Under the pieces are notes generated by a model. That model searched no databases and was not told where the DNA came from. It worked only from the letters and a program-made list of their open reading frames with translations. From positions 248,001 through 312,000 of the forward strand of contig JAWUZG010000365.1 of assembly GCA_036785705.1 (NCBI GenBank): 64,000 bases of DNA, in the 5' to 3' direction. Positions 10,998 through 20,263 of the stretch are shown here, piece after piece. The first letter of the stretch is position 1. Every line of letters begins with the position of its first letter. This stretch comes from Acanthornis magna. Lineage: Eukaryota > Chordata > Aves > Passeriformes > Acanthizidae. The position numbers and the translations under genes are program-made.

Positions 10998-11659
10998 AGA
11001 ATTATTAAAGTGCACATATAGATCTAATATCAATATCCACCTGTGACGGACAAAGGCTCTCTAACTTGTTAAGGTTGGAATGTATATGTTTATTTCAGCG
11101 CTGGAGAGCTTCAGGGATAACTCCCAACTGTACAGCTCTGAAGTTACAATGCAACACAGAACTTATTTATCTATCACAAAAAAGCGTGGTTGGCATAAGC
11201 GCCTCCCATTCCCCGCTTCATATGGAAATTGGGAAAAAGTCATTAAGCATGCAGAGTTCCTGCAATGGAATTGAGTCGGTGGTCGTTAATTTGAGTCTGA
11301 GGGCTGCTTTGGATGAAGTAATATGAGTCTTCCTCAGTGTGACTTTCTTACTTTGTTGATTTTTGACAATACATTTGACCCTGGAAAACTCCCAATGCTC
11401 TCTTCTATTACTTCTAAGTAGGTTGCATCTGGGCAAAATTTGTAACTGTCTAGGCTCTCCTTTGAACCTCTTTTCTTAAGATTATTAATTGTCTATTCTA
11501 AGCACAGCTGAGTAAATTTCAAATAATCAAAGGGCTACTCTGCATTTAATCATTAATTTCTTTCTGAGTTCTGCATCTTTTTCTATTCTAGTTGATTTTA
11601 ACAGAACTTTTATCTAAAATCTCTACATTTAAGTGTCTAAAAGAAAAGCCTGTGTTTCA
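10998..11659 (-). mobile_element. ERV LTR (LTR copy 2), solo
   Basis: About 662 bases, very similar to the 3' LTR at 3246-3915 along its whole length, in the same orientation. The terminal TTTCA on the plus strand is intact; the other end reads AGAATT instead of TGAATT. No internal retroviral sequence adjoins it. One flank is copy B and the other is the (TCC)n tract, and no target-site duplication is visible. Confidence 0.85.
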
Positions 11660-12291
11660 CTCATCCTCCTCCTCGTCCTCTTCATCCTCCTCCTATTCCT
11701 CCTTGTCCTCGTCCTCCTCCTCCTCCTCTTCCTCCTCGTCGACCGCCTTGTCCTCCTCCTCATCCTCCTCCTCGTGCTCTTCCTCCTTCTCGTCCATGTC
11801 CTCTCCTCCTCCTCCTCATCCTCGTCCTCCTCGTGCTCCTCCTCTTCTTCTTCCTCATCCTCTTCTTCCTCATCCACTTCGTCCTCCTTGTCCTCCTTCT
11901 CCTCCTCTTCGTCCTCCTGCTTGTCCTCGTCCTCCTCCTCGTCCTCCTTGTCCTCCTCCTCCTCGTCCTCCTGCTTGTCCTCGTCCTCCTCCTCGTGCTC
12001 CTCCTCGTCCTTCTCATCCTTCTCCTCCTCTTCGTCCTCCTCATCCTTGTCCTCCTCCTTGTCCTCCTCGTCGTCCTCCTCCTTCTTGTCCTCCTTGATC
12101 TTGTCGCCCTTGTCCTCCTCCTCCTCATCCTCCCCCCCATCCTCCTCCCCACCATCCTCCTCCTCCTCGTCCTCCTCCTCGTCTTCCTCGTGCTCCTCAT
12201 CATCCTCCTCAGCCTCGTCCTCCTCCTCCTCATCCCCTCCTCTTCCTCGTCGTCGTCATCATTGTCGTTCTCCTCCTCCTCCTCCTCCACC

Positions 12292-12322
<31 letters not shown>

Positions 12323-14205
12323 TGTTCTCCTCCTTGTCCTCGTCCTCATCCTCCTCCACCTCCTCCTCCACCTTCTCCTCCACCTCCTCCTTTTCCTCAT
12401 CCTCCTCATCCTTCTCCACATCCTCCTACTCCTCCTTGTCCTCCTCATCCTCCTCGTCCTTCTCCTCCTCGTCCTCCTTGTCCTCCTCCTCGTCATCCTC
12501 GTTGTCGTCGTTGTCAATGTCGTCGTCCTCCTCCTCCACCTCCTCCTCCTCCACCTCCTCCTCCTCGTCCTTCTCCTCCTCCTTGTGCTCCTCCTTGTCC
12601 TCGTCCTCGTCCCCCTCCTCATCCTCGTTGTCGTCGTCCTCCTCCTCCTCCTCCTCCACCTTCTACTTCTCCACCTCCTCCTCCACCTCCTCCTGCTCGT
12701 GCTCCTCCATCTCATTCTCCTCCTCGTCCTCCTCCTCCCAGTCCTCCTCATCCTCCTTGTCCTCCTCGTTCTCCTCCTCGTCCTCCTCGTTCTCCTCCTC
12801 GTCCTCCTCCTCCTCCTCTTCCTCGTCATTGTCCTCCTCCTCTTCCTCGTCATTGTCCTCCTCCTCCTCCTCCTCATGCTCCTCCTTGTCCTTATCCTCG
12901 ACCTCAGCCTCCTCCTCGCCCTCCTCCTTGTCCTCCTCCTCCTCGTCCTCCTCCTCCTCGTTGTCTTTATCATCATCCTCCTCCTCCTCGTGCTTGTCCT
13001 CCTCCACCTCCTCCTCCTCTTCCACCTCCTCCTTCTCCTCCTTTTCCTCATCCTCCTTGTCCTCCTCCTCCTTGTGCTCCTCGTTCTCCTCCTCGTCCTC
13101 CTCCACCTCCTCGTCCTCCTCCTTGTCCTTCTCCTCCTCTTCCTCCTTCTCCTCCTCCTCCTCCTCGTCCTCCTCATCCTCGTCTTCCTCGTTGTCATCG
13201 TAGTCATCATCATCGTCCTCCTCCACCTCCTCCTCCTCCACTTCCTCCTCCTCCTCGTCCACCTCCTCCTCCACCTCCTCCTTCTCCTCCTCGTCCTCCT
13301 CGTCGTCGTCGCGTTGTCCTCCTCCTCCTCCTCCTTGTCCTCCTCCTCCACCTCCTCCTCTTCCTCGTCCTCCTCCTCCTCCTCCTCCTTGTCGTCCTCT
13401 TTGTCCTCCTCCTCATCCTCCTCATTGTCCTCCTCATCCTCGTCCTCCTCGTCCTCGTGCTCCTCCTTGTCCTCCTCCTTGTCCTCCTCATCCTCGTCCT
13501 CCTCCTTGTCCTCCTCCTTGTCCTCCTTGTCGTCCTCTTTGTCCTCCTCCTCATCCTCTTCATTGTCCTCCTCATCCTCATCCTCCTCGTCCTCGTGCTC
13601 CTCCTTGTCCTCCTCCTTGTCCTCCTCATCCTCGTCTGTGTCCTCCTCCTCTTCCTCATCCTCCTCCTTGTCCTCCTCCTCCTCCACCTCCTCCTCATCC
13701 TCCTCCTTCTCGTCCTCGTCCTCCTCCTCCTCCTCTTCCTCATCCTTTTCCTCCTTATTGTCGTCGTCGTCCTCCTCCTCCTCCTCGTGCTCCTCCTCTT
13801 CCTCTTCCTCGTCCTCTTCGTCCTCCTCATCATCTTCATCCTCCTCGTCCTTCTCCTTGTCCTCCTTGTGGTCCTCCTCCTCCTCTTCCTCCTCCTCCTC
13901 CTCCTTCTCCACTTCCTCCATCTCCTCCTCCACTTCCTCCTCCTCCTTCTCCTGCTTCTTGGCCTCCTCCTCCTCCTCCTTCTCCTCCTCTTCCTCTTCC
14001 TCCTTCTTCTCCTCGTCCCCCTCCCCATCCTCCTCCTTCCCCCCCTCCTCCTCCCCTTCCTCATCCACCTCATCCTCCTCCTGGACTTCGACCTCCTCCT
14101 CCTCCACCTCCACCTCCTCCTCCTCCTCGATGTCGTCTTTCTACTCCTCCTCCACTTCTTTCTCCTCCTCATTCTCGTCCTCGTCCTCGTCCTCCTCCTG
14201 GAGGT
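11660..14205. repeat. 2.5-kb (TCC)n polypyrimidine tract
   Basis: An imperfect TCC triplet array broken by GTC, ATC, TTG and ACC variants. It gives frames of up to 868 codons on plus (Ser-, Leu- or Pro-rich) and 627 codons on minus (Glu/Asp/Lys-rich). All are consequences of the triplet repeat: every frame of both strands is open and none has a domain. There is internal higher-order duplication (about 13386-13498 against 13526-13636). Confidence 0.95.
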
Positions 14206-14699
14206 TCATACTGGGAGCCAGATTTGGGCTTCTGGATGAACTGAGGGAAAAATTAGGAGAAATTTGAGAGAAATTGGGGTGATGCTGCAAACAACTGGGG
14301 CTAACTGGGTCAGCATGTCTGAGTACATGCTGGAAGCAATGGGGATGCACTGGAAGTGCCTGAGAAATACTGGGATTACGAGAATCTTACTGGGGCAACA
14401 CAGGGAGTGCCTGGGAGTGACTACAATCATGCTGAGGGCATCTGGACTATGCTCGAAGTGTCTGTAACCATACTGGGGTTGACTGGGACCAATGGTGGAG
14501 AGCTGCGACTATGCGGGGGGAAAATGGTAGTGACTGGGGCCCAGCTGGGAGAGACTGGACTCATATTGGAATCATACTCAGAGTGACTGGGACTGTTTGG
14601 GGGCAATTGGGACTGTGTTGTGGGCAAGTGGGATATAGTGGGAGCAACTGGGATAATACTGGAGGTGTCAGAGCTCACTCTGGGAGTCCCTGAGGGGAT
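14206..14699. repeat. Degenerate actggga-type minisatellite
   Basis: Recurrent actggga, gactgggac and actgggat motifs at irregular spacing over about 480 bases. The stretch lies immediately upstream of the MHC class I-type promoter. No gene is seen in it. Confidence 0.6.
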
Positions 14700-14702
14700 C
14701 CT

Positions 14703-14911
14703 GGGAATTCCCAGGGATTCCCCCTTTCCCCCGCCCTCGCTCGGGCACTGTCGCGTCTCCCGGCCTGCGCCGCCGAGGTCTGCCCGGCGACCGGTGACGT
14801 CACGAGCAGCTCAAGCTGCCATTGGCGAATAGGAAACAGCGGCACCAATCGCGGGGCCGGAGGCGGCCCTGGGGGCAGGGCCGGGGGCGGGGCCGCAGCG
14901 GAGCAGCGCCA
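14703..14911 (+). promoter_or_regulatory. MHC class I-type promoter (enhancer A kappa-B pair, SXY module, CCAAT and GC boxes)
   Basis: In order: two adjacent kappa-B sites, GGGAATTCCC at 14703-14712 and GGGATTCCCC at 14714-14723 (enhancer A). Next is an X1 box (cccggcgaccgg, 14783-14794) fused to a perfect X2/CRE box TGACGTCA (14795-14802). Exactly 18 bases later comes a Y box ATTGG (14821-14825), then CCAAT at 14845-14849 and a GC box at about 14883-14892. The ATG is at 14911. Known MHC class I promoters bind NF-kappaB at enhancer A, and RFX, CREB/ATF and NF-Y (recruiting NLRC5) at SXY. Spacing and order match. MHC class II promoters share SXY but not usually the kappa-B pair. Confidence 0.75.
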
Positions 14912-14955
14912 TGGCTCCAGCGCTGGGACTGGAGGGGAGAGTGAGGGGGCGGTGA
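14911..14955 (+). pseudogene. MHC class I-like exon 1 stub (start of signal peptide)
   Basis: The ATG sits in a strong Kozak context (gcgccATGG). The first residues MAPALGL are those I associate with songbird MHC class I leaders. The hydrophobic core is then missing: the frame runs into charged residues and stops after 14 codons. A gtgagg donor-like motif follows the G-rich end. No alpha-1, alpha-2, alpha-3 or transmembrane exon is visible downstream. I read it as a promoter plus 5' exon fragment, a class I pseudogene remnant. Confidence 0.55.
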
Positions 14956-16210
14956 GGGGAGAGTGGCACCTCCGGCACCGGGACCCTGAACCCCTTTATC
15001 CTGCACAGGGACCCCTTGCACTCCCCATTTCTGTGTGCCGAGACCCCCCTGCACCCCATTCCCTGTCTCTGGCACCCCCCTCCACCCCCTTTCCCGGCCA
15101 TTCCCCCTCTCCCAGCCCTCAGCCTATCCCTTTGCTTTGAACATTGCTCCCCTGCACCCCCATTCATGCGTCTCCCAGTCCCCAAATTCTCTTTTCCTCA
15201 ACACCAGGTACCACCTGAACTGCCCAGACATCCCACTTCTCCCACCCCTATCCCCATCTTTCTTTGACCCTGGGACCTCCTCGAACTACCATTTCTGGCA
15301 CCGGGACCCCCAGAACAGCCATTCCCAGTACCGGCACCTCCTGATCCACCATTCCTGGCACTGGGACTACTCTGAACCCCCTTTCCCGGCAATCCCGCCT
15401 CTGCAGCCCCCAGACCCTCCTTTTCCTTCATTCTGGGACCCATTGCATCCCCATTCCTGCCTTTCCCAGTCTCCAGCTCCCCCTTTCTCAATACTGGAGG
15501 CCCCCTTCACCCCCCTCCCCAGCTGACCCCCCATTCCTGCACACTGGGGACCCTCTGAACCAACCATCCCACCTCTCCCAGTCCCTGTACCCCCCATCTC
15601 CTTGTCCTTGGGACTGCCCTGAACCCTCCTTCCTGTGCACTGGGACTCCCCTGCACCCCCAACCCCACTAGTGACACCCCCTGCACCAACTTCTCCACAT
15701 CGGGACCCCCTTGAGCCCCCTCAGATGGCACTGGGACCCCCCTGAAACCCCATTCCTGGCCACTGGGATCCCCTTGCACCTTCTTCCCAGCTTTGGGACC
15801 CTGCTGCACCCCTTTATGCCACATGGGTACTCCTCCACTCCCTTTCCCTTCCATTCGGCCTCTCCCAGTCCCAGCCCCCAGCTTTGCCTTTACCCTAGGA
15901 CCTCCTGTACCCCATCCTGTCTTTCCCAGCGTCCAAACCCCTCTTAGCACCAGGACCCCATTCCTGATCATCATTCTTCCCACCCTGTGACCTCACTTTT
16001 CCTGACACTGGAGAGCCCTGGACTCCCCTTTACTGGACATAGGTGCCCCATGGACACCATGTCCCACCTCTCACAGTCCCTGCATTCCCTTCTTTTCACC
16101 CTGGGACCCCCCGAACCCCTATTCCTGGGCACTGCCAACCCCTGAACCACTTGTCCAGCACTTGGACCCCACTGCACCCCGTTTCTGGCCCATCTCATGT
16201 CTCCCCACCA
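14956..16210. repeat. Degenerate C-rich minisatellite
   Basis: Repeated blocks of the type cactgggacccc, ccattcctggc and ctttcccagtc at irregular intervals of roughly 50-60 bases. Proline-rich frames in it are artefacts. Confidence 0.7.
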
Positions 16211-16797
16211 TGTTGTTGCCTTTTTCAGCCTGGAAATGAAGCTTGAGGTAATTTTAGTTGAGGAGGACATAGAAAAGTGGAGCTTTCTTGGAACTCCAGG
16301 GGCAGTTTTGGAAGAATATCCATGAAAGCCCACGTCCACGGGGGAGAATACAATTTGATAGGTTTGAGGAAATTAGCAGAATTGGTAAAAAGCACCAATT
16401 CGGAGGACAAGTGGTGATGCAGTTCCTTCCAGGTCAAGGCCTTTCTCTGGAGCCCACCGGGGGCACAAGGCCCCTCTTCTGTCTTGGTTCTTCCTGGGAA
16501 CAAAATCTTCGAGACACATTTTTGTCAACAAGACCAACTAGTACCAAGGGTGGGGGGCTCCAGAGAAGGGGCTTGACCTGGGGGGAATTGCATTACCACG
16601 TGTTCTCCAAACTGGTTCTTTGTATCAATGATGCCAATTTGCTAAAGCCTAGAAAACTGTATTCAGCCCTGTGGGGCTGGGCTTTTGTGGCTGTTCTTCC
16701 AGAACTGCCCCTGGAGCTCTGAGGAGAAAGGTCCACTTTTATCACCTCCTCGACTCAAATGATCTCAAGTTTCACTTCTAGCCTGAAAAAGGCAACA
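16211..16797. repeat. Imperfect inverted repeat, about 250-bp arms with about 85-bp spacer
   Basis: The left arm (16211-16460) and right arm (about 16546-16797) are reverse complements of each other along their whole length at roughly three quarters identity by eye. Both outer ends carry ttgcctttttcag, and both inner ends are Ggagccc-like. The right arm continues into copy C of the GC-rich unit. The same ttgcctttttcag boundary occurs at copy A (7743-7760). Confidence 0.85.
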
Positions 16798-18160
16798 GAG
16801 GGACACTGGGCAGGGGAGCCTTTTACAAGCCAGGAGAGCCTTGTGGGAGCCCATGGGCTCATTGGTGCTGGCAGCAACCTGCTCCAGGTGGGCTCCTCTC
16901 TCCTGGCCTGCACAGGTGCTGGCAGGATCCTGCCCCGCTAGCCCTGGCTGGCCAGGGGCTCAGGGCTTGCCAGGGGAATGGCTCTGCTCCAGAATGGCCC
17001 CCTCCCTGCACAGCATGCAGGGGAAAAAAATCAAGGCTGAGACAGACCGTGCCCCCGCGCCCAGCCCGTGTCCGAGCTTCTCGTGTCATCGGGGCGGGGC
17101 AAATTTGGAAGGAGCCCCTCTTTCACTCACCTGCAGAAGCCCCGGCCCTGCCTGGGCGCTTAGCTGCTGCTGGGACACGGCTGTGTCCCGATTCCACCTC
17201 TCCCCTCCCCCCCACCAGCCGTGGACAAGCTTTGGGGCGCTCCTCCCTGCCCCACCCCTGCCGCTCTCCCCCGGTGCCTCCCAAAACTCCCCCGCAGAGG
17301 AGGGGGAGGGATTCCCAAGAGCTGCTGCTGTCCCGGCTTCGTGGAAAGCCGACCCCCGCCCTTCCCCCCCCGCCCGTCCTTGTCTCCGCTGCCTGGCAGC
17401 TGCCAAAGGGGAAGAGGCCGAGGCGGGAAGGGGATCCCCACTCCGGCCCAGCCCGGCCCGGCCTGGAGCGGAGCGGGGGCTTGCCGTGGCTATGGAGGCG
17501 GTGCCGCCGGCCGGCGCTGTTGCCCAAAGCAGTTGCCTACGGCGGCCAAGCCAAAAATGCAAACGCAGCTCGGAGGAGGGCGGGGGGCGGGGCCCGGCAG
17601 GGGGCCGGGCTGGGCATGGGGCCGAGAGGTGGCGGCCATGCAAAGTCCCTTTCCAATGGCCCCGCCAGCCGCCTGCCGAGAGGGCTCAGCGCCCGGAAAT
17701 GCAGCCTTTTCGGGGCTGCCCGCGGGCGCAGCGCCAGTGGCAGCTGTGGGACGCTCGGGGGAGGCGGCGCGCCGAAGGCTCGGGCAGGCCGCGGGAGCGG
17801 CAGGTGCAAGGGCCGCCGTCAGCTGATGGAGCGGGGCCAGCCTTTACAGCGCGACTGGCAGCCCTCAGGCTCCCGGCTGACATAGGGGAGCGCCCCCTTC
17901 CCCTCCGTCCCGTGGGCTTGGAAGCAATGTGAGAGCGCAGAGAGCCTCGAGGAGAGACATTCTGATTCTGCCCTCTTGGCGGGGATGGGGCTTTACTGCG
18001 CGGCCTGCTCCTCCCAGCTTTCCCTCCCTCCCCCCGTGCCCTCCTCATGACCCCCCCCAATTCCGGCTGTGGTCCCAGGATGGCAGTAACTGCAGGAAAG
18101 GCCCCCCCCGCCCCAAATGGGACATTTTTGGCTCAACCCTAGACAGAAATGAGAGCGGCA
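16797..18160 (-). repeat. GC-rich repeat unit, copy C (inverted)
   Basis: Reverse complement of 9592-10997, more diverged than A is from B. It has lost the frames that are open in A and B, which argues against protein coding. It ends exactly where the LTR at 18161 begins. Confidence 0.75.
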
Positions 18161-18709
18161 TGTTATAAGTTAATGTTAAAATAGATTGACAAAAGTCAGG
18201 CCAATTAAAATAATTTGGTTTATTGAGCAAGCAGTCAGCAAACAAAACAGCGCTGGGCTGCCGGGGAGTCTCCGCTCCACCACGGCAAGCGATTTCCCCT
18301 CCCATAGTCTCTGGTTTTATCCCCTTCTTCTTCCTGGTATACGTAGATCTTCCTGTAGTACTCTGTGTCTGCGCGGCCTGTTGCTAGGGGGTCTTCTTCT
18401 GCCTTTTGGTGGTCGTGAGGCTGAAGGCCGTAGTCTTCCTTCGATGTTCTTTTTAGTAATCTTACACAATAGGGAGGGGGCTTTACATCACCAGATAGGT
18501 GGTCCTGTCATTATTTAATTATCTGCTCCTTCTGAGGGTCTTGTGGTTCTGGCATTTCTTAATCATCTGCTCCTTCTGACTTAGCTTAGGCAATCTCTGT
18601 TTCCTTTCTTGGCTTTTATTTCCTTTCTTGGCTTTTATTAGGCAAGGTTAGTTCCTCTTGGCTTTTATTAGACAAGTCATAAGCCTTCTTAAGCAAAGTT
18701 CAATTAACA
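18161..18709 (-). mobile_element. Solo ERV LTR at the edge of the island
   Basis: Read on minus, it starts TGTTAATTG and ends TTATAACA. It has a TATA-like gataaaa (plus 18314-18320) and an AATAAA (plus 18219-18224) shortly before the 3' end. Near the 5' end it has a small array of aataaaagccaag repeats. Sequence differs from the 3-kb and 11-kb LTR family. No target-site duplication is seen. The plus-strand right boundary is uncertain by a few bases. Confidence 0.65.
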
Positions 18710-20146
18710 AACACAAGACTATTGATTACAATTTCTAACAAGATTTGATTAACAAACTCAAAGCTATTTATAACACTGACCATCAAAAAACCAAGGCACA
18801 TTGCAAATATTATGGGGTGTGAAAGTGAAACTATTGGTACAAAACTGAGCCCCACAGGTTGAAAGCTAATGAAAAAGCAATTGAAGTTGTGCTTCTTAAG
18901 TAAGAGCCTCTCAGTTGTTCTAGAAGTCTGTAAAGAGCGGATGTAACAGCTCTCATTGACTTTTCTCTTAGGCTTATCTGCCCAATCTTTGTCAATGCAA
19001 TGTAAAAGCATTTTGTTAATGCTAATTTAAAATCTTAGCACACACAGTACTTGAAAAGTAATTTGTGGATTGGGTTTGCTGTTTGTTTCTTCACACCTTG
19101 AGAATATTTTTGTTTTGGAAGATGCAAAAGTTCAGCTTTTTTTTTTTTTTTTAACTGCAACTTACAAAAGGAATAGATATTGCATTAAAGTTTTCAAAGC
19201 ATGTGTGGGCCAAATTTTTCTTTTCTCAGGTATTTCTCCCTGGAGTGAAGAAGAGGGGGCAGTGGTTCAAATGAGCAAGGAGGACTGAATAGAGGCAATG
19301 CAGGTTATGCTTGTCTAAGGTAGTGGGTTTTAAAATCCAAAATCCAGCTTGTTATCTGAGTTACTCCTGTGCCTGAAGTCTGTGGAGTTGTGTCCCTGTA
19401 GAGTGTGCCCACACTCTCTGCTTTCAGCATGGATTCAGAGCAGAACAGCCTGGGATTTGCTGCTCTGGAGCGTCCAGAAGTGAGAGCTCTGCTGCTGTTG
19501 AACACAGCTTGGGTCTCTAAATCCCTTTAATGGCTTTTGAAAAATACAGTTTGTTGGTGCCTTATCATCTAAGTGTACTTCTTGATAATGATGCATGAAT
19601 AAAACCCTTGTTTGAGCACCAGGTTGTGTTTGTTATATGGCTACTGTTTTGTAGTTGTTAATTTAGTTGGTCTATCAGTGGCTGGCACCCAAGCTGAAAT
19701 GTGCATGTCTTTTTGTTATGTTTATAACAATTCACACTAAAATGTCTTGGTTGTTTTGGTGGGGGGTTTTTTTGTTTTGGTTTTTTTTGGTGGGTTTTAT
19801 TTTTTTTCTGGTTTTTTTTTTGTTTTTTTGTGGTTTTTTTTTTTGTTTGTTTTTTTTTGTTTTTGTTTTTGTTTTTTGTATTTGGGGTTTTTTGGTTTTT
19901 GTTTGTTTGTCATTTGTTTTTTGTTTTGTTTTGTTGTTTTGTTGTTTTCTTGGTTGTTTTTTCTTTGTTTTGTTTTGTTTTGTTTTTTGTTTTTTACATA
20001 GCACAGTTGACAATGTAGACCAGAGTTGTTAATTTCTTTTGATTCTGTTTTTCTTTGAGCCTAAATGAATCTTAAACGAAGAGCAGTGTGCATTAAAGGT
20101 ACATGGTACCCAAATACTTCAAAATTAGGTGTTTTCCCCCCATATT
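18710..20146. other. AT-rich spacer upstream of FBXO15
   Basis: No gene is supported. The minus-strand frame at 18700-19011 has a hydrophobic end, but no family resemblance and no polypurine tract before the LTR. It contains the T-rich tract at 19745-19996. Confidence 0.5.
19745..19996. repeat. (GTTTT)n T-rich low-complexity tract
   Basis: About 250 bases of T runs broken by single or double G, ending in regular gttttgttttgtttt. Open frames in it are artefacts. Confidence 0.9.
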
Positions 20147-20163
20147 GATTGGTTGCCTAGAAA
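20147..20163 (+). promoter_or_regulatory. CCAAT box fused to an X-box (RFX) half-palindrome; candidate FBXO15 promoter
   Basis: ATTGG (inverted CCAAT) is directly followed by GTTGCCTAGAAAC, which fits the RFX X-box consensus (GTNRCC, spacer, RGYAAC) with one deviation. It lies 67 bases upstream of the candidate start codon. X-boxes are common in cilium and testis gene promoters. This assignment is inference. Confidence 0.45.
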
Positions 20164-20229
20164 CCCAGAGCTGATTTGAGCAGGTGTTGCAAAGTCTGCT
20201 GGCAACTTAAAACATCAATAATGCAGAGA

Positions 20230-20263
20230 ATGGGGAGCTCTGTCTGCTCGGTGGCATCAGTGG
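20230..20263 (+). CDS. FBXO15: FBXO15 candidate exon 1 (coding part)
   Basis: The ATG at 20230 has A at -3 and G at +4. It reads MGSSVCSVASV and leaves one base before a GTATGA donor. The phase fits the next exon, which supplies two bases. An upstream in-frame ATG at 20221 would add three residues. Not verified by homology: the FBXO15 N-terminus is poorly conserved. Confidence 0.45.

Noticed and set aside
11633..14267. Very long frames (868, 627, 560 and 456 codons) in the (TCC)n array
   Set aside because: All frames of both strands are open because the unit is a triplet; products are homopolymer-like with no domain.
18700..19011. Hydrophobic minus-strand frame as an env tail upstream of the LTR at 18161
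   Set aside because: No cysteines in the expected pattern, no polypurine tract next to the LTR, no family match.
19667..20032. Phe/Val/Leu-rich membrane-like frame
   Set aside because: Produced by the (GTTTT)n tract.
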